In this document: positions 1-13,035 of the stretch, piece after piece
Position numbering within the stretch: position 1 is the stretch's first letter
Layout of the letters: the number at the start of each line of letters is the position of its first letter
DNA from: Laetiporus sulphureus 93-53
Taxonomy: Eukaryota; Basidiomycota; Agaricomycetes; Polyporales; Laetiporaceae
Length of the DNA stretch: 64,000 bases
Assembly: GCF_001632365.1 (NCBI RefSeq)
Contig: NW_024468519.1
Location: 196,831 to 260,830 of the forward strand
Direction of reading: 5' to 3'
The notes under the pieces: generated by a model
Told to the model about the DNA's origin: nothing
The model's input: only the letters and a program-made list of their open reading frames with translations
Databases searched by the model: none
Made by a program: the position numbers and the translations under genes

Positions 1-64
1 CAAGGCAAGTCGCAGGGACGCGTTGTCCTGAACTTATACTGACGTCGCATTACCATTGCCTTAG

Positions 65-2017
65 CCCACCGAGATCAAGGCGCCATTCATCGAGCAGTTC
101 ACGGAAGACTGGTCTGAACGGTGGACCCCGTCAGAGGCCACTAAGAAGACCCCCGTTGGCGGCACGACATTCAGCTATGTCGGCAAATGGGAGGTCGAGG
201 AGCCTACTATTTCTGTGATTGAAGGGGCCAAGGGTCTTGTAGCGAAGACCAAGGCTGCGCACCATGCCATCTCCGCACCCTTCGCTGAAGCTATCGACTT
301 CAGCGACAAGCCGCTTGTCGTACAGTACGAAGTGAAGTACCAGAAGGGCGGTAATTGTGGCGGTGGTTACATCAAGCTGCTGGAGGACGGCTTCCAGACG
401 GCGGGTCAGGAGTTCGACGACAAGACACCGTGGACGATCATGTTTGGTCCTGACTTGACATGCCCGGGGACGAAGGTCCGTCCCCTTCCCCAGGTTCCAT
501 CTTTCTTCCAGCACTCACACATGCTCTCCTAGATTCATTTCATCTTCCGCTATAAGAACCCGGTTACTGGCGAGTACGAGGAGCACGCTTTGAAGACTCC
601 CCCAAAGCCTTCAATCGAGAAGCTCACGAACCTCTACACGCTCATTCTCTAGTACGTCTCATTACGTCTTATCTCAGTTTCTTGGCTTACGTTATGGCGA
701 CCTAGCCCCAACTCCACGTACGATGTCCAGTTCAATGGCGAGAGCAAGTCTTCGGGTAATCTGCTGGATGACTTCAACCCTCCTGTCAACCCGCCTAAGG
801 AGATCGACGATCCTGAGGACACCAAGCCTGAGGACTGGGTTGACACGAAGAGGATTCCGGACCCCGATGCGACCAAGGTACAACTCCATACTTCCGCTTA
901 ATGATCATTTCCTTTATCTATATTATGACAGCCTGCTGACTGGGATGAGGACGCGCCTTACGAAATTCCTGACGAGGACGCTGAGAAGCCTGAGGGATGG
1001 CTCGACGACGAGCCAGAGATGATCCCTGATCCTGGTACGTCTTTTCTCCAAATGCCGCCGTCAGCGATGCTCAAGAAGTCGTCGTTATTCTAGACGCCGA
1101 AAAGCCTGAGGAGTGGGACGATGAGGAAGACGGCGACTGGATTGCACCCGTGGTACGCAACCCCAAGTGCGACGAAGCTCCTGGCTGCGGCGAATGGAAA
1201 CGGTACGTTTGCAAGTCTCTATCGGCTACATGAATCCTGATGAGCGCCCTGCAAAGCCCCATGAAGGCCAACCCTGACTACAAGGGCAAGTGGTACGCTC
1301 CCATGATCGACAATTCGGCATACATTGGCGAGTGGCACCCGCGTCAGATCCCCAACCCCGACTTCTTCGAGGACCTCAACCCTGTCCAGAACCTCAAGAA
1401 GATCGTGAGTGCATATCTACCAGCAGCTAATCACAAGTTACTGAAAAGTCCCTTCCTGCAGGGCGGCATTGGTATCGAGCTGTGGACCATGACTGAGGAT
1501 ATCCTCTTCGACAATATTTACATCGGACACTCGGTCGAGGACGCCCAGGCCTTCAAGGCGGAGACATTCGATATCAAGAAGCCGCTCGAAGTCGAGCAGT
1601 CGAAGGTCAAGAAGAACGTCAAGGATGAGGACGAGGACGAGGCACTCAGCTTCATCGAGGAGCCGGTGGAGTTCATCCGCCAGAAGGCGTTCAAGTTCAT
1701 CGACCTCGCCAAGGTCGATCCTGTCGCAGCATTCAAGACGCAGCCTGAGGTCGGCGCTGTGATGGTGCTTTCCGTTATCACCTTCTTCGGTATGCTTGGC
1801 GCAATGTTCGGCCTCGTTGGTGCGTCGCAACAACCCGTGACCAAGGTATGCTACGTCGATTCTTTGGCCCGTATCAGATGTTCACGAATGTTTATCCTCA
1901 CAGTCATCGAAGAAGACCGATGCTCCCACGCCCGATGACAAGCAGAAAACTGAGGCTGTTCCTGTTGCCGCTGCTGGCGGTGAGAAGAAGGAAACCCCGG
2001 TGAAGAAGCGGAAGTAA
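65..2017 (+). CDS. Calnexin, ER lectin chaperone (5' end missing)
   Basis: Membrane-bound ER chaperone that binds monoglucosylated N-glycoproteins during folding. The visible exons read as follows by splice sites and frame: 65-475, 533-651, 706-877, 932-1034, 1094-1202, 1257-1404, 1462-1845, 1904-2017. The luminal lectin domain ([10 protein letters not shown]) is followed by the P-domain repeats with PEDW/PEGW/PEEW-type motifs, then [11 protein letters not shown] and GIELWTM. One membrane segment lies near 1755-1830 ([14 protein letters not shown]), followed by a short cytosolic tail ending KKRK, a basic end suited to ER retention. The start codon and signal peptide lie upstream of the window; bases 1-64 look like the end of an intron finishing in ccttag. 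The family assignment is very secure; the exon ends are by eye. Confidence 0.95.
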
Positions 2018-2206
2018 AAAGGGAGACGGCGTTTCTACTTTAATGTCACGATCCTATTCCATCTTGTGCTTATGTTTGCGGAGTTGAATCGATATCCTGT
2101 TTGAGCTCGCGAGAGAGATGATACAGGACGTGTTACAACTCAAAATTCATTGTATAACACTTGGGATTGCGCTACAGATGATGCGATGCGTTATGACAAA
2201 TCTCGG
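2018..2206. other. Convergent intergenic region, calnexin / SKI2
   Basis: The 3' ends of calnexin and SKI2 face each other across about 190 bases. No gene is seen here; it should hold both 3' UTRs. Confidence 0.6.
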
Positions 2207-5200
2207 CTAGAAATACAAACTCGCAGCAAACACAACTAGTTGAGATGTGGTCAGGATCAGCAAGGCAATTCGAAGTGACCGACGTACTGTCTCTCTTGAT
2301 CTTGATTTGAGATTCCTCCATTTTCTTGAACAATTCCGCATCGCCAATGACTCGTGCAGCATCTCTAACTTCACGACAAGTCTCGTCCAGACGTGTAATT
2401 ACGCGGACGATGGTGCCTTCTGGCACATCTGTGAGATCAGTGATTTGCTCGAATGGCTGCAGGGGGATGTTTGTCAACAGATACTGAACAGCATGGGCTG
2501 TAAATGCTCCTCACCATGCCTTTCGCCCATTCGTACACCACTTCCATAAGGCCGAACTTCAAGGCGCGGAAATCGTCTCCAGGTACTTTGTGATAGTCTT
2601 TTATCTGGCTGACCCGTTCAGCGATTGCAATGATAGCATCCCGCCCTTCCTCCAGTTTGGGAGAGATGATTGGCTCCACATCTGTCTTCTCCTGGAACAC
2701 GAAACAAGATAGAAGTGCGACGACTTCCTCGGGCTCAAAATTCGCGAGGGTGTTCTCGAGGATAAGCTCAGTCAAAACGAGCTCATTGGCCGAGTTGATC
2801 TGTTTGTGAAGAGATTCAACGAAATCGCAGATACCAATTGCCAAACCACTGACCTCGCAAGCAACACGGCCTTTGAGCAAGACGGTCGAGTTCTCGTCGA
2901 TGAATTTAAGATCTTTCAGAACACCTATCCTCTGCTCGTAATCCGGGATGAGCTCCATGTTTTGCTCTGACACCGCGCGCTTGAGCTCCTCGATGTGCGC
3001 GATTAACGACTTCCTGCTATGGACTTGCATATACTAAGGAGCACTTCAATTTCTCTGGAGACGTTGTAAACAGGACAGACCCACATGATCATCAAAATCA
3101 CTGCATATGGTGCATTGGAAGCCCCCCAGTTCCTTCACCAGTTCATCTCGTTCTCGCAACGCCTCTTGAAACTCCAGGGAGCGAAATTTGCTCCAATCAG
3201 CTTCAGGGATGCTATCAACTTGCAGCCATTTTTCCAACTCCGCATTCAGTAACTGTATGGCACTGTTCATGCTTGATATCCGTTTTTGAGATAGAATCAC
3301 GTCGGCGTCCACCTGATGAGCTCTGTGAGCGACAATCCACTCATACAAGGAACGACCTCGCTTTGATCGTGGAAGCAGTCATCATCGCGATACTTGTCAA
3401 TGGCACTTTCCAAAGGTAATACGTTGCATCGTCCACCACGAGCGATGTCGGAGTCGGAGGCCATCGAGGAGGGGGGCTCTGGCCACTCGCATCTATCGAG
3501 TGGTGGAACGTTATTTAAAGGACTTGCTCGAAGCGAATACGGCCACACAAGGGGCTGACCTTCCTTCCTTTCAAGTTCTAGCAATGCCGCCTTGGTCTCG
3601 GGATCAACCATCGCCAATATAATAGTCTCGTCCGTCTTGCGATCATTTCTCAGTACCACTGCCATGTTCCACCTAAAACGCTACGAAATTGTTAGAAACA
3701 AAATCATAGGGTTCGTCAATACTAACCTCATCCCGTAAGACGACGACTCTGCCAGTCCCCATAAGTCTGCTCCACTGCGAGTTTTTGGCGGCTAGCGACA
3801 GTATCGTCTGATTTAGGTCAACAATTTCGTATGACGCATCGTAAAAGTGCTCGATATCGGGGAAGCAGACGTCGCAACTCAATTCTGGCAACCTAGACAA
3901 CACCTTCTCGCTCTGCATAGTTTATGATTAGTGCATCAGCATGGATCCAACTAATAATATTACCTCTATGACCTTCTTCATTTGATCTGGCAACATCTTC
4001 TGGGAACTGTTCTCAGAAAAGCTTCGTTTGATCATCTCTTCGACCCTTAGAGCCTCGACCCGAAGAAGATTCAGTATCATATTGTATGTCAAACGGAACT
4101 GGGACTGTAGGTTCGATGGTTTCCCCAGGATCATACCATTGAGCGTGGATTGCTGTTTGGTCGGCATGTAAGCGAGCGCCCGGGCGTGATCGCATAAATA
4201 CCGACCTCCGGTAATGTGTCGTTTGCAACGATGACTACTGTGCCAGTTGGATCTAGTCCACGACGTCCAGCACGCCCAGCCATTTGCGTGTATTCTCCGG
4301 GAAGAATATCCCTGAAAGCACGACCGTCGTGCTTGCGGATATTGGAGAACACCACACACTTAGCAGGCATGTTCACTCCCTACGCAACATGAGTCATCAA
4401 TGTTGACTGATTTACTAGTATACGTGCCATTGCAAATGTTTCCGTTGCGAAGAGAACTTTGACCAGTCCTCGAGCAAAGAGAATCTCCACGACCTATTAA
4501 AAGTGAGTTACCCGGCGTAGAACATATGGCCTCGAAATGTACCTCCTTCACAATAGGGAGCAACCCTCCATGGTGCACGCCTATTCCACGGGAAAGCAGA
4601 TCGCGCATTCTGCGAATCTGGGGTAGCCGTCGATCACTTCCTATACATTGGTGAATACCTGTCTAGCATTCACATTGCATGAAACAGTACCTTTCAGCCG
4701 CGACAACGCTTTCTCAATGGCGACATGAATCTCGCTCTTCTCCACTGCTGTGCACAGGTCCAGATTTGTCAAGGTGCTCGCATTCTCCTCGCATCTCTTT
4801 TTGGATAGTGTGAAGACCACAACCGGCAGCAAAGATTTCTTCTTCAGATTACCCATCAAATGGACATAAAGGTTCTTGTCAGGCTGGTGGAATGTCCGCG
4901 GAGAGCCTCCACGTGGGGGTGGCGCAGCACCTCTCGATGGTGTGCCCCCACGCTGACCGCCTCGTCCAGCTGGACCGCCGCGCTGACCCCTCTGTGGTGC
5001 AGCAGCACGTGCACCCAAGCGTTGCACAGGCGCTAGTCCCGCTGCTTCTCGTTCCTTGTCTTGCTTCCGTCGAAGCGCTTCCGACGCAGCACGATACCTA
5101 TCAGGGAAGGTTAGCTTTATGGCCACTCGTGAACTATTTGACAGTACCCTTCTCCTAAGAAATTACCGTTGGCATCTACGATCTTATGGAAATCTCTCCC

Positions 5201-7041
5201 TGCATAAAGGTAGTGTTCTAGAGGAACAGGTCGTTTTGATGTTGAGATGACATATATATCTTTCTTTTTCGTTCGTCTGCCATTCTTCTGTTAAGTCTAC
5301 AACAGAATGAGTGTAGTGGGCTGACTTACCCCACCCAATCGGCAAATTCTTTCGCGTTTGGTACGGTAGCTGATAGAAGGATGATGTTGACATGATCAGG
5401 GAGCATGATGATAACCTCTTCCCAGACGACTCCGCGCTGCATGGATAAGGCTCAATCAACGGCATACGCGCAGAGGCAATTCACTCACCTCCGCATCGTT
5501 CACGTAATGGACCTCGTCGAATATCACAAACTCGACGTCTCGGATGAGATCAGCGCCTTTGTATAGCATGCTACGCAAGATCTCCGTTGTCATAATGAGA
5601 CAATTGGCTTCCGGATTGATCTGCACGTCTCCTGTCAAGATGCCGATGGAGGAGGATGAGAAGGTTTGCTTGAAATCACGATACTTCTGATTAGACAAGG
5701 CCTTGATAGGTGAAGTATAAATTGCTCTAATTTTTCATGAGCGCGAGAGTTCAACATATGCATGCAGACGAACCTCGTCATATGCTTTCCAGCCAATGCA
5801 ATGGCATATTCCGCAACGACCGTTTTACCTGCGGATGTATGCGCGGCAACAAATACAGAGTCACCCATCTCAAGGTGATACACTGCTTGCTTTTGGAATG
5901 TATCGAGCTCGAATGGGTACTATGTTCCAGATTGAGTGCCTGTTGGTTCAACGGGGAATTGAACAAACCTTGTGTGCCATGTCTGGTACCAATTCATGGA
6001 AATTGGTCATTTCCTTGTTGACATTTACTACGTGCGCCCAATCTCGCTTCTGCACATTCGTTCGGTGTGCTGGTCGGCGTGGTTTCTTGATCGTTGTCAG
6101 TTGTGTTCTCTGTAATAACTGCAGTCAGCCTCCACAACAATGGTGTGCGTTGCAAGTGAAGTGTTCGTAACCGCGCATGCTCACAGTAGTTGGGAGAAGT
6201 TCGTCGATCTCAGATGTGCCGCTCAAAGTGACCTCATTTGCGTAAGCCTCTCCATTTGGCTGGCCAAGAACAGGTCAGCACTGAAAATGTATAGGAGTTA
6301 CATAGCATATAAGGCACCAAGAATTCAATGTCAGTCTTGATAGGTCGCGATAATGGCTCCAGCTCTTCCTCTGGCAACGTTTCCTCGACTTCTTCTCCAG
6401 GCAGACGCAATCCGCGGCTTAGTCCAGGAGCAACTCTCCTCAAGCCGATTGACTCTTCTTGCAGGTCATTGATCACATCCAGCTCACTCTTCTTGCTTTG
6501 CTCAAGCCCTCCCGGCCAGAATGGCACATAACCTGCTTTTCCTCTTACGAAGCTGCCACTGGGGCCAGGGGCACGATCGAGAGAGGTTGACGTCAGTCCC
6601 GAAGGGATACGGGGATTAGATACCTTATACAATTAAAAAAAGTTGTTATTAGAAAGCCGGTATGAGTAGTACGGTAGACTGACTTCTTTGTACCCTGTAA
6701 CGCGCCCATGCAGACCGGCTCGAACGAACGCTAAAGTCGTCGGCGGTGGGGAAGGCTCTAGCGAGAGCAATGAGGGGACAGAAATCTCATGGTCCCAGTG
6801 TCTGGCGCGATGGTCAGCGCCGCCGAACATCCTTTCGCGGAGGATCTCACATTTGGTAGGTAGGGAGCCAATGTTCCGGCAAGCGTTCTTTAGGAAGGAG
6901 CAATTTCTCCTCGATCTCCCTGTGCACCTGTTCCCTTGTAGGCAGCCCAGATAGACCCAGCTCCAGAAGAATTTCCGCAGAATCCTCTGGGCGAGGACGC
7001 AAAAGCCGTTCGAGCACCTTTTCGTGCTGTTCAGAACCCAT
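2207..7041 (-). CDS. SKI2: SKI2-type DExH RNA helicase of the cytosolic Ski complex
   Basis: ATP-dependent RNA helicase that, with Ski3 and Ski8, feeds RNA to the cytosolic exosome. Seen in order from the N-terminus: a conserved N-terminal region ([33 protein letters not shown]), Walker A AHTSAGKT, the DEVH box in FDEVHYVND, an RGG-rich linker (about 4860-5030), [30 protein letters not shown], and the arch and C-terminal helical domain ending [11 protein letters not shown]. The last intron is 2236-2287 and the last coding exon 2207-2235; the preceding exon join gives [10 protein letters not shown]. Introns of about 50-60 nt interrupt the gene throughout. The start at 7041 ([11 protein letters not shown]) is the first in-frame ATG of the N-terminal exon; the ORF is open further upstream but only from a GTG, so a further 5' exon is possible. 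Family identity is very secure. Confidence 0.93.
4860..5030 (-). other. RGG-rich linker inside SKI2
   Basis: Between the first helicase domain ([18 protein letters not shown]) and the [17 protein letters not shown] strand there is a stretch rich in Arg-Gly-Gly, Pro and Ala ([16 protein letters not shown]). Such RGG tracts commonly bind RNA or are methylated on arginine; that role here is inferred. Confidence 0.6.
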
Positions 7042-8321
7042 CACTTCCAACGGGCAAAGCAGAGTGAGATCGTCAATGCTGCACACGGCTTAGGCTCTTG
7101 CCCTGAACAATGTGATTGCAACAACGAACTGGTCGTATTCCAGACGGTTGGACGAACGCGTCTTGAGGTGCCAACAAGCTGGTGTGTGGCGGAATCAAGA
7201 AGCGGACGCAGAAAGCAGAAGCACAAGCGCCCAATACATTTCCTGATAGATTAGACGCCCGCAGGTGGTATGACGTAAGCGCTTGTCGACATTTATAAGC
7301 GCTCAAATCATGTGCCACGGTGAGAATATTATGTAAGCCATGCCACTTTGACACCGTATCAGTGGTTTTACAGTATGAGGTGAATGCATAAACACTGCTC
7401 GAGCACGACAAGTCCGATACAAGAAGCTATGATAGCCAACCAGCTTGGCACCGGAATGTTTGCCACATTTCTCGATGGCAAGCTGCATGCTCCTCGGACG
7501 TGAGATAGAGTTTGCGTGAGTTAATTCTGAGCTCACGACCCGATCTTTTCCGCAACCTAAAGATCTCGCTTTTCACAGCCTAGCAGCTCTTCACATCTCA
7601 TCTGTGGAGCAAACGTTTCTGTTATTTGAAAACGGAAGTCGTCGCCAGCTTGGCGAGAGCAGAGATTTGTTTCATGACAAAGGATCTCGGCAGGATCTAT
7701 ATAATCGCCGTACGCCATTGCTGTTTTGAGGACCTCAGCGGAGCCTCACGCTTGCCACCCGTAGGTTCTGTTCAAGGGAATCTGGCTTAGCTCATGGAAA
7801 CGATCTGTGGCCATTTGGCTCATGCATTCCATACCAATCTCAAATGTTGCAGATTGTCGCCGTATTTATTCATCGGTGCTGCGATCACGCGGCGCGGCGA
7901 CAAGGCACAATATCTCTTATTTCACAAGACTGTCCTGGCGATAGCGGTCCATGCATGACAGGATTTTGAAACCCAGCTCCCATCGCGAGATACGTGCGAG
8001 CAAAACCCGCTTTCACTGTCGACGCAACCCCGATCGGAAAGAAGGGTCGGGCGGATCGTTAAGGGAAAGCGCCGTCCTCCGACAAGACCACAAAGATTCC
8101 TCAAGGTCATCGCTCTCCGTTTCCGTTTTCAGCAGCACATTGACAGCGGCTAATATTATATTTTACTATATATCGTAGCACGGAACCAAGATGCGACGTA
8201 TACGATGCAGAGGTGACAAGATTGGGACAACATGATAATGATATGCAAAACGACAACAATGCGAGCGAGTCAGATGATGTGAGGTACCGTACCGTCCAAG
8301 ATATAAAGTCGTGATCGAAAG
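7042..8321. other. Intergenic region with no recognisable gene
   Basis: This 1.28 kb separates the SKI2 start from the 3' end of the methyltransferase gene. Only short unrelated ORFs are present. The part nearest 7041 must contain the SKI2 promoter and could contain a missed first exon. Confidence 0.4.
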
Positions 8322-9809
8322 TTAATTACGCTTCTTGAGGGCGTAGACATTCTCCACGCGAATGTATGTGCGCATTCGTGCATCCATCAATTCAGTGCGA
8401 GCGTTTTCCTCTGCTTCATCGACGACAGCCTCTGATATGCCACTTCCAAGGAGCAGCGGACGCCCAGACCTCAAGAATGCCTGCATAGTTTGGTCTTCAG
8501 AACCGCTCTGAGACAATTGACGATCAGAGCTTACCAGGATGTCGTTTCTGAACACGACCGCAATGCGGTTCTGCCGTTGCGTCTCTGGATCGTTCCCCTT
8601 TCTCCACGGCGCCGATGGCAGCCAAAACTCGCGGTAAACGACGTTCTCGAACGCGCCATGTCGTGATATCCACTGACGCAGATGATTTGCTGCGTCGGGT
8701 TCGCCACCACTTCGTCGGACGGCATCGTGGGCGAGATTCATCCACGTCGCAAACCACGAGCGTCCGTTTGTCAGAATGGGCTTGCAGTCGGACCCGTACA
8801 CGCGGAAGTCGAACTCGGTCAGATCAATAAGGCCGCCAGGACGGAGGGTCTGCGACAATTGATCGACCAAGCCATGGTAGTCCAGGATCTGAGATCAGAC
8901 AAGTGATGCCCAAAAGTGGAAGGTGGTCAGGAACGGAGATTGCAGTTCGATCGCTCAGATCTGGCCACTTTCGGAGCCGACACTTACCCCAGACGAGATC
9001 AGCCGGGCATGCACGACGTTGAAGTCCCCGTAGAAATGCTGCAGGCCAAGGTTGATGTCGTCGACCTCGCTCCTGGATCCTGTCTCAAACTCGCGCCCCG
9101 TGGCGGTGGCGAAGAGACGTACCTGCAATTGGGCGGCATGTGTCTGTAGAGCGAACTGTCAATCAACCGCCGCCCGTCCGCACGATACCTCAAAAAGAAC
9201 GCTCACAAGGACTGCATGGGAACCAAGTCCACAGCGACAGTATCACAGTGCGGAAAGTCTCTCGCCACATCCAGTATCCTGGTTACCAATCAGAGATATG
9301 CTTCGGAACAATGCAATGCGGAAGCACCGACCAGCTTCCACTCCCACAACCGAAATCTACGCAGGTCTTCCTTTCGCCGGGCGTATCGTCTTCGAGAATG
9401 TGCGGCAGCGGCGGCACGTATCTGCCCATGACCTCCGCGAACATTGCATGCTGCTGATCTAACGAGCAGTCAGCTCCGGCAGGCGATACGTAAACCATAT
9501 GACTCTACCGAGACGGTCAAACTCCTCATCGTCCGCTGGCAGCCGGTAGACCTCTGAGTAATTGTTCAGTCCACGGCCATATTCGTGTCGATAGGAAGCG
9601 GCCCGGAGAGAATCAGTCATGGAATATATGGAGGGGGCTGGCGAGGCTGAGCGCATCTCCCAATCGTGCGAGGTAGCGGAGCTCGCTACGCTGGGAGCGA
9701 AACGAGACGAAGTTGTGCGGATTGAGCAGGCATCGCTGCGGTCATCTTCGTCCATGTCGTGGTCGGATGGCATGGCAAAGACGGAGTGCATTGAGCGCGC
9801 AAAGAGCAT
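8322..9809 (-). CDS. Class I SAM-dependent methyltransferase, fungal family
   Basis: Predicted small-molecule or protein methyltransferase of unknown substrate. After a Ser-rich N-terminus with MPSDHDMDEDD, the AdoMet-binding core reads VDFGCGSGSW (motif I), then ILDVARDF...VAVDLVP (motif II), then EVDDINLGLQHFYGDFNVVHARLISSG and LRPGGLIDLTEFD (post-I and motif III). Exons by splice and frame include 9509-9809, an exon ending at 9458 after a 50-nt intron, and a 21-nt exon (LHMPPNC) in the middle. About 395 residues after splicing. In-frame start choices are ATG 9809, 9791 and 9773; a TATA-like element lies only about 30 nt upstream of 9809, so the downstream starts may be the real ones. The general fold resembles LaeA-like regulators, but nothing here proves that role. 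Confidence 0.85.
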
Positions 9810-9836
9810 CGGGCGCAGAGTCCTCGAGAGATAGAT

Positions 9837-9849
9837 GGTTATATATGAG
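9837..9849 (-). promoter_or_regulatory. TATA-like element upstream of methyltransferase
   Basis: Minus-strand sequence catatataacc lies about 30 nt upstream of the first possible ATG (9809). It is a good match to a fungal TATA box and suggests transcription begins close to or within the first ATGs. Confidence 0.45.
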
Positions 9850-12800
9850 ACGCATCCTGCGAACGGCGGAACATCGCGCTGCTCCCGACGACCATCTGTG
9901 CCGTGAAAATCGGATTGCACGTGGCCGAGGCGCCGGCGGAAGCCGGACGCCTATTGGCTAGGTTCATCTCCGTGCCCCGACAAGCCGCGCCTCTTGATGG
10001 CCCGTTTCGAGATTGCCGACGGTTCGCTTTTCTCATAATGGATCGTCTTGACAATTTTTTGTCGCTCTCGCCTTTACGTCCCACCAGCATATTCGCTGCG
10101 GGAACCCTCTTCACTGCGGTTCTATCCCTCGAATGAACGGCCTCGCTCATCCGGGGGTGTGCCAGTAACGCGCTGCACTTCAGTTGTCGATGTCCGCCGT
10201 GGGTTCTGCTGTGGGCCGTTATAGTATTCTTCCTGTCCATACAACGCGGTACTTCTATTGCGGCCGTTCGTGCTGGCTTCTGACCTAGGCGTTGGGCTGA
10301 TTCTCGCTTGAGCCCCACCAAGAAGCCGACCCTTATGCGAAGGTAAGACTCGCGACTGATCTACCCCCGAATCGTTGAGTTAAAGTAAACGGCCAGTCAT
10401 AAGCAGGAAAGAAGTTCATGACTGTGCACTGCCCGCTACTTGCACTCATCTCCGCCTGAGTTGGGTATTACCTAATCGCTGACGCCCCACGATTAGCTGC
10501 TCAAGCATGCGTCAGCTTGCAGTCCAGAGTAATTCGTTCCCCTTTCGGTTGCTTCAGTGCGGAGGCGCTAGACCTCCACTGTATCACCGTGGTTCGTCCG
10601 ATCCTCATTCGTGCCTTGTGCAGCAGCTCGCGGCGATGGCCTCCATGGCACATCACGCACCCTGAACTATCATCCAGTGAATGGAATTCGAGCGTACACT
10701 TCCAGCCATGCCTCAAGCGGCGTTCTGAAGCCTGTTTTTGTTCTGCTTCGCGATATCAACTCGTCACGATGCTGCTCAATGCTGCAGAATCACCGCTTCT
10801 CGGGGCCACTTTCGCCCTTCTCCGTTCGGTCTACTCCTAATGCGGACTCGCCAATAGCTTTGGAACATTCTCGCCGGATCGCATGGATAGCCAGGGAGGA
10901 GTTATGGCATCGCATTGAATTCCCGGCAAAAATTTCTGGTAGATATATCATATTGTATTCAATCAATTGAGTTGCTCTGATCAGTCTCCGATGGCCCGAC
11001 GGGTTGCGCAATCATCTCTACGGATACACATCCAGATGGTGATGAAGATGAACCTCGGCATCTCTCAGATTTCAGCTGATTGTGTATCTCTGCGGAGTTG
11101 TCGTCTTATCAGCATCCTCTATTGTCAGCGAGCACTTGAAGGTTAGTGGGCCTCGGTATAATTGACGAGATCTGCGATTGAGTCAGACTATAGCATAGGT
11201 GCTCGCCTTCCACGCCCCGGGTACAATGATTAGTCTCGGCGCGCGTACCCTTCCCCTCTCGCTGGAACGCCAGCACACGCGACTCGTCAGACTGGGTTAG
11301 ACGTTCTATTGGCATTGAAGGGGATTCTGCCCGCTGTTGCGAATCATGCGTTTACTGCGTGGTGGACCGAACAGTGCAGGAACCCTCACCCTCGGCTATC
11401 GGCCAGCGCTCCGTGGCCGCAGTGGCGGTAGTCAAGATCAACCCCAGAACGCGTGTACGTACCGCAATTCCAGAAGAAAGGGGAAACAATTGGGCCGGCC
11501 CGGTCTAGACGTGCTCATGGTACCTCCTGCAGTGAAGGTAAGCCTGATTTTGCTGCTCTAAGTCCGCACTATGTGGTAAAATCATATCTGAATTTGTCGC
11601 CGATGAGTCAGAAATGGCAGGACCGAAACTTTGAGTTTTAGGCTATAAACGGTACAAACGCTTCGGCGGGAGCATGGGAAAATCGCTGTGTATGCAAACA
11701 TTGAATGTTCAACCCGACGTTGGCTGCTGAAGTTTCCGACGGCTGCTATATCTGCGTCCCGGTCGGAAGAGCTCGAGGAACTTTCAATCATACGAATTGG
11801 GCAGTTTGCTTACGGTACGTTCTCAGCTGCGTCAGCGACTGACACAATCATTGCAAGCGACATCTCGCCGTGCCTGTGCATTACACCTCACAGGATTGGA
11901 CCCATAGCTGGGGGTACCTTCTATACCATCACCGTCTGAGCTCTCGACAAGCTGGATCATTCAGCATGTCATTCGGTATCTCCACTACTACTTTGAAATA
12001 GTAGCAAGTCGGTCAGGTGCTCGTTGGTTGGCAAAATTGACGGTTGGCACGCACCCTATTTGATGCATTTATATGGGAAGGCTGTCAAAATGCGTCGGAC
12101 ATTGTAGCCACCGACGTCCCGTGCTCCCCGTGAGGCGTTGGCAGTTGTGATTTTTGAACTGGAAGTCGGCCTATGCAGGCATACTGCGAGCGCACGTTGT
12201 GAATATGGTCATGGGAACATGCATGGGCTCTGCATCTCTTATATATGTCGTATTTTGCATCCGTGCGAGCATCATGGGCCCTTCCAGATTTTGACAAGGT
12301 TCCTGACCTTCTCCGTTCATAGAACTATCACAAGAAACTTCGATGATGCAGGGTTTGCGGAAAATCTCTTTGATGAGCAAGTTCTTACGAGCGATCAACT
12401 TCAGCCGAGCGCATCAACGCGGCAGAAGAGCGTCCGAATGGATACCCGCGAGAACGCGACAAGCTGCTCATTTCCATTGCTAGCCGCTCTGCTTGGCTCG
12501 CGTCTTGACCAGGGAAAACCGCGGCGTCAACGAGGCGCCTTCACAGAGGCGCATTCTAGGCGGTGCGACGTTGATAGGGCCTCCCCGAGCGACGGTACTC
12601 CGAGCGCCGATGTCGCATGCGTGCACGTCCCTTACTGCAGACTTTTTCCCCCGAGGTCGGAGATCATCGGGCAAGAAGATAGGGATCAACTCGTGTGTGC
12701 GCAGATTCTTTGATGACAGAGCTTTACACCGCCGGTGGCTACCAGTTTATGATAGGCGCAACAGGAAACGGTGGAGGTAAGTATTTCCAATTTGAATTGT

Positions 12801-13035
12801 CACTCTTCTCTGATGCAGACGTAGGCAACCCATCGTAGATTCATCGGCTACTTAAGGAATTACCATTGTCGCATGTTTCATCTGCTTTGCCTCACGTGGT
12901 AGAGCAGGACAAAGTAACGCAAGGTATATAGCTTCCTCATTACACATGGAAGAGCTGCGGTGATACTATAATACAATGCTACATCGATGGGGAAAACCTA
13001 GTCCACAAAGAAATCCTGCTACAGATCTCGTAGAA
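9850..13035. other. Gene-poor region, about 3.2 kb
   Basis: No ORF here resembles a family I know. The longest (12138-12713, + strand, 191 codons, beginning at GTG) shows no domain, no splice context and no amino-acid bias of a real protein. The stretch next to 9850 carries the methyltransferase promoter. Confidence 0.4.

Noticed and set aside
7073..7411. 112-codon minus-strand ORF as extra SKI2 N-terminus
   Set aside because: No resemblance to Ski2 N-termini; kept only as a possible site for a missed leader exon.
12138..12713. 191-codon ORF on the plus strand
   Set aside because: Begins at GTG, has no domain, no bias and no homologue pattern.
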